This document shows positions 53,301 to 64,000 of a DNA stretch of 64,000 nt, in pieces; position 1 is the first letter of the stretch, and the number at the start of each line of letters is the position of its first letter. Made by a program: the position numbers and the translations under genes. The stretch covers positions 1,997,411 through 2,061,410 of the forward strand of contig RPFO01000114.1 of the NCBI GenBank assembly GCA_009746045.1, given 5' to 3'. This stretch comes from Mesostigma viride. Taxonomy: Eukaryota; Streptophyta; Mesostigmatophyceae; Mesostigmatales; Mesostigmataceae. Under the pieces are notes generated by a model, which saw nothing but the letters and a program-made list of their open reading frames with translations, ran no database searches and was not told the DNA's origin.

Positions 53301-53599
53301 TTCAACGAGGCTGTGTTGCAAAATGAGTGGTTTGCTCAAGTGAATGGCATGTTGCGCATGTTGCTATTCCTTTGCAGATCCAATCCCGCCCCCTGGCTGG
53401 GCCTCGTAATCGCAAACTGTACCCGTCCACGCTGCGAGGAGTGTGCGTAAAGCTGCAGATCCAGACAGCTTTTATTCCTGTCATGAGCCCGAAGGTATTG
53501 GTTGGGCCACCAGAGGACAAGGGCACCGGCGGGTCAGGTGGAGATAAGCGCAACGGTTGGTGTGTATATGCAGAAGTGTCGCCAGATTCTGAAGCATAG
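50351..53599 (+). CDS. unrecognised secreted protein, three C-terminal exons
   Basis: Exons 50351-50550, 52691-52880 and 53378-53599 have clean junctions (TTTATTCAG/G, TTTTTG/GTAAGG, CACCTGCAG/G, GCG/GTGAGT, TTTGCAG/A). Their phases agree and give 203 codons to TAG. Exon a starts with a hydrophobic stretch (VYLWILPSCLLSRAAIIACP) like a signal peptide core whose Met is upstream. Then ATFEELFAQVNDSRGCKFVA and NTGNHVYGVPIYF. Exon b has NGTSLVRVRSGSGHGWYSC and RCHLYDNRDGSRNKPLADW. Exon c has RKLYPSTLRGVCVKLQIQTA and a Gly-rich linker before the stop. Four or five spaced Cys suggest an extracellular disulfide-bonded domain. Intron 50551-52690 is almost all microsatellite; intron 52881-53377 contains a LINE fragment. 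A donor-like AAG/GTATTG at 53492 leaves open a further exon. Family unknown. Confidence 0.62.
50724..51074. repeat. (CCGA)n then (CCCA)n microsatellite in intron
   Basis: About 50 CCGA units grade through mixed units into about 33 CCCA units and CCTA, consistent with stepwise conversion of one tetramer to another. Confidence 0.96.
51075..52086 (+). repeat. (TAGGG)n/(TAGGA)n alternating array, ~1 kb, in intron
   Basis: Blocks of TAGGG (51075-51230, 51426-51668, 51812-52086) alternate with TAGGA (51297-51425, 51690-51812). The same boundary, GATTGAATAGGGTAGGATTG, occurs twice (about 51284 and 51672), as does a one-unit slip TAGGGTAGGTAGGG (about 51553 and 51993). This shows a block duplication. 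Sense strand is G-rich. Confidence 0.95.
52087..52362 (+). repeat. (GGGGT)n and (GGAGA)n microsatellite in intron
   Basis: GGGGT pentamers to about 52300, then GGAGA pentamers. The GWGG frames are artefacts. Confidence 0.95.
53050..53190 (-). mobile_element. LINE 3' fragment in intron
   Basis: GCAGGCTCGAGCTACCATGG ... TGCTGGTTGTCTCATTGATA matches the LINE family end in minus orientation, more diverged than the copy at 1376. It lies inside intron 52881-53377. Confidence 0.75.
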
Positions 53600-53606
53600 A
53601 TAAAGC

Positions 53607-54052
53607 CAACCGTGGACTTTTGGTGATAGACTCGGCATAGACCGTGTGCCGGCTACACTAGACTGGGTGATATGTCCTCACCTGGCGTGCCCCAGGCCGC
53701 GCGCGGCAGGGCCGCCACCCGTGGACTTTCCGTGATATAACTCGGCATGGACATGTGCTACACTAGACGTGACGGGCTCACACCCGGGCAGCCTCCTGGT
53801 TTGTCTGTAATATGGAGGCAGATGGTACGCAAGGATGGATGGCAAGTAGTGATGAAGGAGACCACCCCCAAGTCTGTGGGGGCTCCGCGTGTTACCGCGT
53901 ATGGCATTCATAGCGATTCGGGCCGTGGTGCCCACGCCCCTGTAACTAGGACCTAGATAGCTTACACCATCCATTCCATCCCACTTTCCCCTCCAACTGA
54001 GGACTTATGCTCACGTGACGCAGCCACGTGTCTGTTAAGTAATTAATTAATT
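53607..54052 (+). mobile_element. (TTAA)n-tailed retroposon copy, with tandem 5' part
   Basis: From 53697 on it parallels 29629-29988, including a shared ~70-codon frame at 53747-53956 and hairpin CACGTGACGCAGCCACGTG (54012-54030, one change), then a TTAA-rich tail. 53607-53690 repeats the CCGTGGACTTT... CTACACTAGAC segment once more upstream. Confidence 0.8.
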
Positions 54053-54055
54053 AAT

Positions 54056-54170
54056 CTCCATTCATATTCATCATCCTGAACGACTCGAAAACGCGGACAA
54101 CATAACGCCAGGCTCGAGCTACCATGGTCCGGATTCTCTCGATTTCTGGCCTGCGCTGGTTGTCTCCATG
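54056..54170 (-). mobile_element. LINE 3' fragment
   Basis: CATCATCCTGAACGACTCGA ... CTGGCCTGCGCTGGTTGTCT, closely matching 1325-1425, directly after the retroposon tail. Confidence 0.78.
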
Positions 54171-54430
54171 ATATTCTGATTTGTCTCCATGATATAGATA
54201 GTCACTAGAGGGGGACATAATCCTCATGACTGAGCTGTCCTCTACTGCATTCCCGGTTTAGTGGCAGATGAGGGGGTGCAGTGTAGCAATCATCCTTGAT
54301 CAGGGGCAGCTAGTAAACTCCGCCTGCGGACTTCTACCCTGGCTAGCAATTGACCGCGGCCGGCCCATGGGGAAAAAACAGGAGCATGCCCCTCAGGAAG
54401 GTGCTTATCGCAGAAGGCGGCCCATTTCTC

Positions 54431-54955
54431 CTAATTGTCTATCATGCGGGCGCAGATCGAGTACGGATAGTCCCAGAAGAAGCCCTGCATCCTCAAGCAG
54501 TTGTGTCTCCGATAGGTACAAGTGCGCCGCGTCGGTGCGGGGCGCGCACAACTAGTATGCCTGAGTGGGTTGCAACGGGACAAGGGGACCCCGTGCGATC
54601 GATAGGAGGAGGCATGTCTACCTGCATGGTGGCCGGCCGGTCTGAAGCCCCCCGTCGGCAGGGCCCACATCGGTATTCACCTGGTCTGTGCGGGCAAGAT
54701 CAGGCCGGCTGCACAGAGGAGGTGGCGGCGTCGGATGGTGCGCCGTATGCAGGCCGTGACAAGAGGGAGCTCGCAGTAGAGCAGCCTCGGCCCCGGTGCG
54801 GCGCTAGCGCTCTTGGTATCGGACGCGTAGGATAAGACGGAGCCATCTATAGTGACGGTGCCATCAAGCTGCCATTGCCCAGCGCCTGGGCCATGTGGGG
54901 TCCATGCCTCGCAGCCGATAAGGATGAGGATGCTGAGGACAAGGGCCTTGAACAT
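54431..54955 (-). CDS. tentative small secreted protein, two exons
   Basis: ATG at 54955 opens MFKALVLSILILIGCEA, a convincing signal peptide, followed by WTPHGPGAGQWQLDGTVTID. A donor ACCAG/GTGAAT at 54680 and an acceptor CGGAG/A at 54507 join in phase to a second exon reading HNCLRMQGFFWDYPYSICAR before TAG at 54431. The acceptor lacks a good pyrimidine tract. The frame also runs a few codons past the donor to a stop, so a single-exon version is possible. No family recognised. Confidence 0.3.
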
Positions 54956-55019
54956 GCAGAATGCGCTTGCGCCGCTCACGTAGGTAGCGACATCAGTCCA
55001 AAAACCTGCCTATTTTAAG

Positions 55020-56012
55020 GTATAAAGATACATGCCCCCAATGAAACACGTGCTCCCGTCGGCGAGTCACGAAGTGTTAACCCCAACGGATGAATGGTTG
55101 GACAAACCATGTCCCCAATCCCCACCGGCACCCAGGAACTGCTTACTTTGATCAACATTTTTACACCATCAATACACATGGGCTGCTGTGTCCCTGCCCA
55201 CTTGTGGCCGTGATCGAGAGAAGCTAGGGCGCCCTCCCTCGTTGTGTATAGGGGTTTCAAGAAAGTTCCTTAATTTACTCTGTACATTGGCAGGTCCACG
55301 TTACACAGTCACGTGCTTAATGGGATGCCTTATAGTATTTGCACCCACGCTTGCACCCACACCATGATGGAGAGAGCGCTCTGCGGCCTGCCGCCCACTT
55401 GGGGCAGTGAGAGAAGCTAGGGCGCCTTCCCTAGCTCCTTCGATCTCATTGTGTACAGAGAGCTCTAGGTTCCTTTCTTGGTACATACCCACGTGACACA
55501 GTCTACGTGATGAATGGGCTGCCGTCATTGAGCTGATATTGATCGCAAAGAAAGGAATTACTTGCAGTTCTAAGTCTTGACTGCGGGCCTGCCTGGGATG
55601 ATGAACTCGAACATGTCAGGGCACAATGGATGCTCCGCAACACAGTTGAAAGTGCACGCACTTCAAGCAGGCCGGCGTACCTGGCCTGCTGAAACTACAA
55701 ACAGATCGAAATGTCCATTAGCTACTAGCTAGTTGCTGCATAAGCTGGTTGACGCATAAGCTGGTTGACGCATAAGCTGTGCGTCAGCCTACCTATGGTA
55801 TTGCATGGTTGTATTGCACGGCCACAGTGTTGCGCCCTGGCACCATGCTGTGGAGAGATCGAGCGCTCTGTGGCCTGCCCACTTGTGGCAGTGAGAGAAG
55901 CCTAGGGTGCCCTCCCTCTTTCTCGTTGTGTATAGGGTCGAAGGGTCCTTTACTCTGTATTGGCACCGGTCGGCCACTTGACGCAGTCACGTGCTTATCA
56001 ATTAATTGATTA
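55020..56012. repeat. three decayed dispersed-repeat copies sharing the CAGTCACGTG end
   Basis: Segments at about 55190-55320, 55340-55515 and 55840-56012 share CTTGTGGCAGTGAGAGAAGC, GCCCTCCCT...GTGTATAG and an end TTACTCTGTA ... GCAGTCACGTGCTTA. The last is followed by AATTAATTGATTAG, echoing the hairpin-plus-TTAA end of the retroposon family. Confidence 0.6.
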
Positions 56013-57286
56013 GTTGCCGCAGGCAAACACTGCATGCCAGGTCCTGTTGGCCATGTGAGTGGCCCATGACTTCTCATTCCCTGCCCCCCCGGCCCCCGCA
56101 CAACTGTGCCTTGGTGACCATGGTTCCACGGGTCCAACATCTGGTATCCCTCGTTAAAGCCCATGCAGCTCTAGACATTTTTTAAGAACAGTGGCCTTCT
56201 TTAGAAAAAGCAAAGGGCAACCACATTATAGGTTTAAGTTGGCCAAAAGCCTGTAATAGTTGGGTATAAAACTGCTTTGGGGCGCTGCCACGTGCTGGTG
56301 CCGCAGACTCCCCCATTTTGAACAGTGCCGGTCCACCCCCCCACCCCAATCCTCACCATACCCCGGTGGGTTGGCTTACTGTCCCAGCAACATTGCGCCG
56401 CGGTGCATCCTTCGATCATGTGTTAACACCATGCACTGCAGTGACAGGTGCATGCTCGGACCTGCAAGCCCTGCAGGCCCTGCAAGCTTCCGCTTCCGGT
56501 TTGTCTGTCTCAAGCTGCAGCAAGTTGAGCCTTATCGCAAGCCGACCTTCCCGCTGCTGTGGTGTGGCCACATATCCTTGCAGCCTACCTGCCTGCACCT
56601 GTAACTTGCAAGTCTACCAACTCACGTGCATAGTGCAAATCTAGTAGCGAAGCATACTAGTCAGTGACCACTATTACCCTCCGCACCCACAGTCTTGTGA
56701 ACGTGCATGTGTCTTGACACCAGGCTACTGCCAGGCTGCTGACTGAGTCGCGCTTCTTGGCGTCCAATAACTCGTGCATGCGACTGTGTATGGCAGTATG
56801 TGCATGCAAATCGACAATTCTAGCATACCCTGTTACGTCTATAGTACAGGTGTATGCATATCATGCTCGCCTGCACCACCCTATGTATGTACAGCGATGC
56901 GTATCTAATTTTCTGCACCCCCCCTTCATGCGAGGAGCTCATGTGCACTATTAATCGCAAACTGGTTTGATGTGCATCAAATGATTCAAATCTACCCAAG
57001 AACCGGTGAAGGCAGTATGTTACAGTGGACAGAATACTATCAGTGCTAAAGTATAATACAAAAATATATAATACAAAAGTATACAGCCTGGATTGCATCC
57101 CCCAGCAATCGGTGAGATAAACCTCAAAGCACATGCACACAAACCACACTGCGACCTAGCATACCTTGGTGCACATACCAGCTTGACTTTACGCTGCCGA
57201 CCGTGCAGCAACCAAGTGCTTTTGTAGTGCCTGAAGGCCCACGTTTTGGACTCAATTGAGTGCAAAGGGCCTATAGACAACAGATG
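56013..57286. other. no gene recognised downstream of the large secreted-protein gene
   Basis: Mixed sequence with a short GCCCTGCAGGCCCTGCAAGC repeat near 56465. Presumably 3' flank and intergenic. Confidence 0.4.
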
Positions 57287-57291
57287 TTACA
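57287..57291 (-). terminator. possible TGTAA polyadenylation signal
   Basis: TGTAA on the minus strand lies 14 nt past the TGA of the gene at 57305-64000. TGTAA is the common signal in chlorophycean algae. Spacing is short, so this is tentative. Confidence 0.3.
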
Positions 57292-57304
57292 CAGTGCTGC
57301 TTGC

Positions 57305-60300
57305 TCATGCAGCGGGGACGCAGGCATCTGTGGCTTCATCGCAGAATTCGCCGAATCGGCACAGTAGTAGATCGGGGCTGCTCACGCACACACCATCACG
57401 GCACTTATCCGCTGTGCACAATTGGCCATCGTCGCAGTCGCCGTCATAAGCACACTCCGCCAAGGCTGCCACATGCAGGCACGTGAAACAGACAATCAAT
57501 AGAAAGGTCTGACAGCCAGTGTCAACACACGGCACGATGCCTGAGTAGGGGTGCAAGCTCAAACATATCAATCAAATAATGTTAATAACAAACATGTGGT
57601 GAGAAAACCAGCCATGGGGTGATAAACATCACGTACACACAGGAAGGTATGATCTGGGCTGAGCACACAAAACTCAGTGGGATGTTAGAGTTTGTATGTG
57701 TGACACAAGAGAGCGGTCTATCATAACGGCGTTGAATAAATACTAGGCAAGGAATGTGGCCGTGAGCGGAGTTGGAAGCATATTTATTTATTTTTGGAAA
57801 CAATTTCAATTTTATTTATGTCGGAAAGAATGTGAGGGCACGCCGGTCTTGAAACGCTGGCATGCGGATGGTCCGAAGCACAGTAAGGGGGAGGTAAAAT
57901 GCTTGATCACAGTTCCAGACCGTTTTCACAAGACCAGGAAATAATGGTCTATGCCGGAAGCTGCATGTTGCTATTCTCACTCGGCTGCCGGCCTGCGTAG
58001 TCTATTCCACAGAGGCTAGCAAGCATTCTTCTGCAGGATGTATTCATCATGCTGCACGCATGCACGTAGCCAATTCACAGCCTATTCACTGAGCACTCCC
58101 AAAACCTGTTCGCATGCCTTCATATAGCTTGTACTTTGGAACTAAGCCAGGGTTCTGGCACACTCCAACCAATTAAAGTGCACTGCGTGGACAGATGCAA
58201 TCAGCGATTAGGCATGCATTCAGCACGGTGTCGGTCACGCCAGACCAAGGGACGATAAGGGAAATGGTTAACATACGAAAGGAGAAATGGTCAAGAGACC
58301 GTCCAAGGGCAGCACCGTCACTGCTGGCGCTTCCCTTTGCAACTAAGGTGTGACCTCGCGCCAGCGTAATAGTCAGATAGTAAGGGACTGACTGATAGTC
58401 ACAAAGGCCCAATCGTCGCAATATTAGGCAGCAGCACCGTGAGCAAGGAGCGGTACCCTGTACGGCTGACAGTACATACCCCACCTCGCGGTCTAGTACA
58501 CAGTGTACGCCGATGGCATTCCCCCACAGTGCTATACCATCCAATCACAAATGGGCAGGTAGGGGGGGGGGGGAGGGAAGGACCAATGAATCAACCCAAC
58601 GTACAGGGGAGGACCAATGCATCAACCCAACGTAGAGGGGAGGACCAATAAATCAACCCAACCTAGAATACCCACCATGGCAGCTCTTAAAGCGCATCGC
58701 GCCCATGTACGTGGCCGAGCGGGACGCCCCCCACGGACCCAGCAGGTACAGGGTGCAGCCGTCCACCGGGTCGACGCGCACCTCGGTGCGCCCGCCGAAG
58801 GAAGCCGTGACGGACGCCGTCGTCCCCGCAACCAACTGCACCTCCGGAGTGGTCATGCGTCCTAGGGGCGCCACGGCCGCGCGCCCCGTGTAGAAGAGGC
58901 TAGGGAGGACACTACTGGGGGCGGCATTGCTCTGCACGGCAACGTAGCCCATCGCAATGTTGCCCTGTCGGTCAATGCTGGCACTCGGGAGCCAGCGGTC
59001 CTTGCCGTCAGGGGCGTGAAAGCCCTGCTGGTGCAGCTCCCAGGTGGAGCCGGTTCCTAGCTTTGACCGCCGCAGCTCCACCCACGTGATTGATGCCTGG
59101 GGAGTGGAGAGGAGAGGCATGAGGCAGGAGGCACGAGGCACGAGGCAGGAGGCAGGAGGCAGGAGGCAGGAGGCAGGAGGCAGGAGGCAGGAGGCAGGAG
59201 GCAGGAGGCAGGAGGCAGGAGGCAGGAGGCAGGAGGCAGGAGGCAGGAGGCAGGAGGCAGGAGGCAGGAGGCAGGAGGCAGGAGGCAGGAGGCAGGAGGC
59301 AGGAGGCAGGAGGCAGGAGGCAGGAGGCAGGAGGCAGGAGGCAGGAGGCAGGAGGCAGGAGGCAGGAGGCAGGAGGCAGGAGGCAGGAGGCAGGAGGCAG
59401 GAGGCAGGAGGCAGGAGGCAGGAGGCAGGAGGCAGGAGGCAGGAGGCAGGAGGCAGGAGGCAGGAGGCAAAAGCACGTACAAGCAAGGGTGTGGCATGAG
59501 GACTATGCCGTACTATACACCACCTTCACTTCTTTACCAAACCTAGGCTAGGTGCTCGCCGGTTTAAGACGCTGTATGAAACGAGACATAACAAAACACT
59601 TTTATGTACTGGGTCATCATTCAGCACTATGTACTCGATCTGAGCCGACCCAGCCATATATGCAGGGGGGACGTCAATCCATACAATGGCGCACTATGAC
59701 ACGGATGAATGAACGCCCCCATTGAACCAAACGCATCATCCAGATAATACCAGGTCCAGCAGAACATGATGTCATCATCACATGCATGAGTGGCATCAAT
59801 TCGCTGCCACGCATGCCTGGCTCACCTGGCCGCTGCCCCCCTTGGCCAAGAACGTGCCCAGCAGCGCCTCGTAGTCCCCAAAGTCCCGGTACGCCACCCG
59901 CGACCTCACGCTGTCCTGGTAGGGCAGCAGCTTGACGCTTGACCCTGGCTGTGCGAAGCATGCCACGTCTTGTGCTGATCCGCAGAATGTGACATCAAAC
60001 TCGGCGACCCGAACGAGCGCCGTGCGATTTAACGTGGCCCCACCAGGGACCGCGAACTTTGGACACGCCTGCCACACCTCCACATAGTCACCGGTCGCGT
60101 CATTCGCCCCTGCTGGTCCTGCGGTAACCTCATCATCCACTTGGCGCATGAGAAAGTTGCAAGCTGTGAGCGAGCCATCCGCGCCACTTGGCCGTATCCG
60201 GCCCTCCAGGTGCGCGGGCATGAGCCCCTGTAGCTGGAAGCCCAGCAGCGGGGGCGCCTCCAGCCGCACCATCGTGCGCGGCGTCTGCTGCGCCACCAGG

Positions 60301-63300
60301 CGCTCGCGGTCTATGGCGTACACCACGGGCGGGTTCTCGGTCGTGGCGACGTAGTAGCCGTCCGGCATGAGGGCCACGGCTACATGGCCCGGACTGCCGA
60401 TCAGCGGGAAGGTGAACCCTCGGAAGAGCAGGCCATAGGGGATATTGGTCAGCGAGCGGAGCATGCACAGGCTGGTCACCCCATTGGCGCGGGAGACCTC
60501 CATGATGAGCCAGATGTCTGCCAGGTGGTCATAGATCACCGCGGGCGCTCCCGCAAAGGGTCCGATGCGGCAGGGGGTGCCCGACCGGTGGAACTGGGTT
60601 AGGAAGGACTGTTTGAGGAGCAGCCAGGGCTGGCGTGCGTACACGCGGTAGATGGCTCGGTTGAAGTTGGAGTTCACGATGGAGATGATGTGGGCGGGGC
60701 CGATTGCAAATGCCGGCATGGGGGGGTTGGCCCCCTGCCCCCGCTCACTGTACGTGAGCACCGGGGGTGTGAGCGTCTCGCCAGCTGCAAGGAGAGCTCG
60801 AGCGCCACAAATAGGGGTGGCAGCGCTGCTATCATATATACACACCTTATAGAATTTTGCAAGGGAGACTTCACAATCACATGCGAGAGCAAATCTCGAC
60901 ATACAATATAAGAACATCAAGTAGCAGCCATTCTTGATGGAGGGCTTGAATTCCACTTCAATAGCAGAGCACATTCTTATAGTAGGCATTCTTGAGTGAG
61001 GGCTTGAATTCAATAGAGCACATTCTTATAGAAGTAACCAATCAAGGCTGGGGGAACCTATGCCTGGCGGAATCCCCTTATTTGCCCTTTTACCTTACCC
61101 CGACAGACAGGCACTTACTCAGGATGGCGTTCAAGCCGCTGATCGCTGACACCACGCTGGGCGACCGGGTCGCATCCGTGCCGTTGCAAGCTCCCGCTGC
61201 TTCCAGGTACGAGCTCAGCGGGCAGTCCTCAATCACAAACGCCCGCCCGCACTCCACCAGCGTCTGGATGTACCGCGAGCCTGTGGTGGGTGACGTTGCG
61301 GTTGTCAGAACCTCGATGACCTTGCTCAGGCAACCGCAGCAGCTCTGGCCGGAGCTGCCTGGGCCCCAACAATCTGGGCTGGGGCACCCGAGGTCGTCTC
61401 TCTTGAATAAGGGGAACTGGCAGGCTCCGTTCTCCGATTCCAGCAGGATCAGGGCGTACTCCAATCCGAGGGCAGCCTCCTCACAGACTGCTCGGATGGG
61501 AGGGGAGGAGGGAGGGGGAGAAAGGGGAGGAGGAAGTCCTGAGCTGGGTAGAGGCAGTGGGGACGGAGGCGGAGGAATCGGCTTGGGAGGAGGTGGATTT
61601 GGGTTGGGAGGAGGTGGGGGAGGAAACCTTGGGCTCTGGGGTGGAGGGGGGGGATGCATCTGCGGAGGCGGCAGTGGCACGCCCACGGCGGCAAACAGGT
61701 TGTTCATCTGGGTGGTGAAGCTGCACTGCTCCGCATATTCCACAATGTTGCCGATGGGGCATCCCGCGATGGTGCTGCGCCCACAGGCGAACAGCTGCCG
61801 AAGCGAGGTGACGTTGAGAGCGGCGGTGTCGACCTGTGCGCGGAGGCCTGGGGGATGGCACACCCAAGGGGGTAGAAGGTAGACGCAGACAGGGACCAAA
61901 CGATGGGTGAAAGAAAAGGAACTCGATTTTCGATGTTATTTATGGGTAGATCCAGGCGCCCGCAGAGGGTAGATAGCGACGGGGACCAACACCCCGATGT
62001 GTAAAGAACATTACAGCGCCAGTGAAACAAGAGTATTCATACCCATAGAGGACTCAAAGAACAAGTGGGTCCACTGAATATTCCAATATCTAAAAACGTA
62101 GATCCTCACGAAAAGCTCCACTACAAGGCTCTGCCCAAGCATGAACAGGTGAGCACAGACCCCAGTGACTTGGTATGCCAAGGATTTGGGGAACCAAATT
62201 ATGATTTAGTATTGTGACATTATGACCATGTCATCGGAGCGTTGTTGGCCACTATGCACATTGCACGCGGCACCAATGGAGGATGTATCTCCAAGACACA
62301 ATCTGATCCAGGATCAAGGCCTTTTTGTCATGATAACAGAAAATAGTAGCAGTATATATGATGGCCTAGTGTCTCCTATCATGGACTAGTGTGCCAACCA
62401 GGCCTTCCCTAGCGCGGAAGCATGTGCTTCACCGTAGAGGCTGGATGATGGCTCCAAGGCAGCGGCTCTTTCCAGATAACATTTTATAAGATAAGGTCAG
62501 AAAGATCAACGACACCCACAAGGGCTGAGGCCTTCTAATCCTCAACAAGCACACCTTGACCTTATTCTCGGGCACACCGTGACTAATTATTAAAAAGTTA
62601 GGACCTTACTATCGAGATGTTCCACCCCACCCCACCCCACCCCACCCCACCCCACCCCACCCCACCCCACCCCACCCCACCCCACCCACCACCCCACCCA
62701 CCCCACCCACCCCACCCCACCCACCCCACCCCACCCCACCCCACCCCACCACCCAGCCCACCCCACCCCACCCCACCCACCCCACCCCACCCCAGCCCAC
62801 CCCACCCCACCCCAGCCCACCCCACCCCACCCCAGCCCAGCCCACCCCACCCCACCCCACCCCAGCCCACCCCACCCCAGCCCAGCCCACCCACCCCACC
62901 CCAGCCCACCCCACCCCACCCCACCCCACCCCACCCACCCCACCCCACCCCACCCCACCCCACCCACCCCACCCCAGCCCACCCCACCCCACCCCACCCC
63001 ACCCCACCCACCCCACCCCACCCCACCCCACCCACCCCACCCCACCCCACCCCAGCCCAGCCCAGCCCACCCCAGCCCAGCCCACCCCACCCCACCCCAC
63101 CCCAGCCCACCCCACCCCACCCCACCCCCCAGCCCACCCCACCCCACCCCAGCCCAGCCCACCCACCCCACCCCACCCACCCCACCCCACCCCACCCAGC
63201 CCACCCCACCCCACCCCAGCCCACCCCACCCCACCCCACCCCACCCCACCCACCCACCCCCAGCCCACCCCACCCCACCCCAGCCCACCCCACCCACCCC

Positions 63301-64000
63301 AGCCCACCCCACCCCACCCCAGCCCACCCCACCCACCCCACCCCACCCACCCCACCCCACCCCACCCCACCCCACCCACCCCACCCACCCCACCCACCCC
63401 ACCCCACCCCACCCACCCACCCCACCCACCCCACCCCACCCCACCCACCCCACCCCACCCCACCCACCCCACCCACCCCACCCCACCCCACCCCACCCCA
63501 CCCCACCCCACCCACCCACCCCACCCACCCACCCACCCACCCCACCCCACCCCACCCCACCCCACCCCACCCCACCCCACCCCACCCCACCAAAATTATG
63601 CTTAATTAGCCTTACAACTTAACTGACCTTAACACGGCACTGTTAACGCTACCATTAAGCGCGGATTTCTCGTTTCGCGCTTGCTATAAACCATCCATGC
63701 CTGCACTCTTCTGACGACCTGATCCAAGAAAGTGCATTTATGAGACTCACAAGGGCACGGGTTCTGGCAGTTATTGATGCGTTGCTTGCAGTCGGACGCG
63801 GGGCAGAAACTGTCATCCCAGTTGTACTGGCCAAACGTGCACTCTCCCAATGGGGTGATGGCCCGGACCAGAGCAGCCGTCAACTCATCATCCAAAAGTT
63901 GACATTCCTGCTCCGACAACCCCGACCTCGGTGGTGGAGGCGGTGGTGGGCGTGGGGTGGTGCTGGGGGGAGGGCGTGGGGCCGGGGCAGAGCCTTGTGG
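57305..64000 (-). CDS. large extracellular Pro-rich, propeller-like and EGF-like protein, 5' end outside window
   Basis: Exons in transcript order are >64000-63751, 61847-61119, 60784-59826, 59096-58676 and 57465-57305 (stop). All are GT-AG with matching phases, giving about 839 residues in the window. Exon 1: proline-rich (RPPPPPPP) then a Cys module with CTFGQYNWDDSFCPASDC. Exon 2: a second module with SLRQLFACGRSTIAGCPIGN, a PPPPPNPNPPPPKP hinge, and a related CQFPLFKRDDLGCPSPDCW plus CCGC. Exons 3-4: about 460 residues like bacterial and algal secreted propeller-type proteins, with DYVEVWQACPKFAVPGG, VRSRVAYRDFGDYEALLG, ITWVELRR, WLPSASIDRQGNIAMGYVA and RVDPVDGCTLYLL. Last exon: ECAYDGDCDDGQLCTADKC, an EGF/Dickkopf-like Cys motif. 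The hinge-and-module plan recalls pherophorins and other volvocine wall proteins. A cell-wall or surface role is inferred. Confidence 0.8.
58563..58670. repeat. ~30-bp tandem repeat beside an exon donor
   Basis: Three units of GGAGGACCAATGCATCAACC lie directly intronward of the donor at 58675 (minus strand gene). Confidence 0.8.
59103..59468. repeat. (GGAGGCA)n heptamer minisatellite adjoining an acceptor
   Basis: About 45 units. On the transcript strand it is (TGCCTCC)n and runs into the acceptor CACTCCCCAG at 59097, so it is an expanded pyrimidine tract. It lies wholly within intron 59097-59825. Confidence 0.95.
61870..62612. other. intron sequence without recognised features
   Basis: Part of intron 61848-63750 of the large secreted-protein gene. 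No repeats or relics recognised here. Confidence 0.45.
62613..63595. repeat. (CCCCA)n/(CCCA)n microsatellite in intron, ~980 bp
   Basis: Pentamers CCCCA mixed with CCCA and CCCAG variants lie in intron 61848-63750 of the minus-strand gene; the transcript strand is (TGGGG)n. The ~330-codon GVGWGG and PHPTPP frames are artefacts. Confidence 0.96.

Noticed and set aside
54350-54835. 161-codon plus-strand ORF
   Set aside because: No recognisable domain; antisense to a better-supported signal-peptide frame.
58653-59499. CLLPPAS and GGRRQEA frames
   Set aside because: Heptamer minisatellite in an intron; only the part up to 59096 on the minus strand is exonic.
62590-63609. GVGWGG and PHPTPP frames over 320 codons
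   Set aside because: (CCCCA)n repeat lying within an intron of the minus-strand gene.

Overview
The window is nuclear DNA from a photosynthetic eukaryote, most likely a green alga with a large, repeat-choked genome. The evidence is spliceosomal GT-AG introns, a plastid-type DUF3531 gene with a transit-peptide-like first exon, a pherophorin-style proline-rich secreted protein, Ty1/copia, LINE and Penelope-like reverse transcriptases, and abundant micro- and minisatellites. Genus cannot be fixed from sequence alone. There are no prokaryotic operons, rRNA, convincing tRNA or CRISPR.

Layout. 1-3.6 kb: start of a minus-strand gene running off the left edge, then a 218-bp tandem repeat interrupted by a 5'-truncated LINE with a 16-bp target duplication. 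3.66-10.9 kb: a complete seven-exon DUF3531 gene (+), with introns full of minisatellites and decayed copies of its own exons. 11.35-14.3 kb: two side-by-side inverted-repeat transposons sharing a TTAA. 14.9-49.3 kb: a large imperfect palindrome centred near 43.9 kb. Its left arm was later split by a LINE fragment plus a Penelope-like RT (15.3-17.7 kb) and by a copia retrotransposon (19278-40716, LTRs identical by eye, 5-bp TSD).

The copia polyprotein is itself split, without loss of reading frame, by a 15,063-bp element (21919-36981) with 28-bp terminal inverted repeats and a 3-bp TSD. That element's arms are inverted arrays of a ~173-bp satellite in higher-order repeats. One array contains another insertion (31670-35501) carrying a distinct 184-bp satellite and 1.2 kb of (CCCT)n. 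This nested, satellite-carrying mobile DNA is the strongest candidate for something undescribed.

50.3-53.6 kb: three phase-compatible exons of an unrecognised secreted protein (+), with ~1.6 kb of TAGGG/TAGGA-type repeats in one intron. 53.6-57.3 kb: retroposon fragments and a tentative small secreted protein. 57.3-64 kb: a minus-strand multi-exon gene, running off the right edge, for a large extracellular protein (Cys-rich modules, Pro-rich hinges, a propeller-like region and an EGF-like tail).

The host genes are not functionally linked as far as can be seen. Most long reading frames here are artefacts of repeats whose unit length keeps all frames open.
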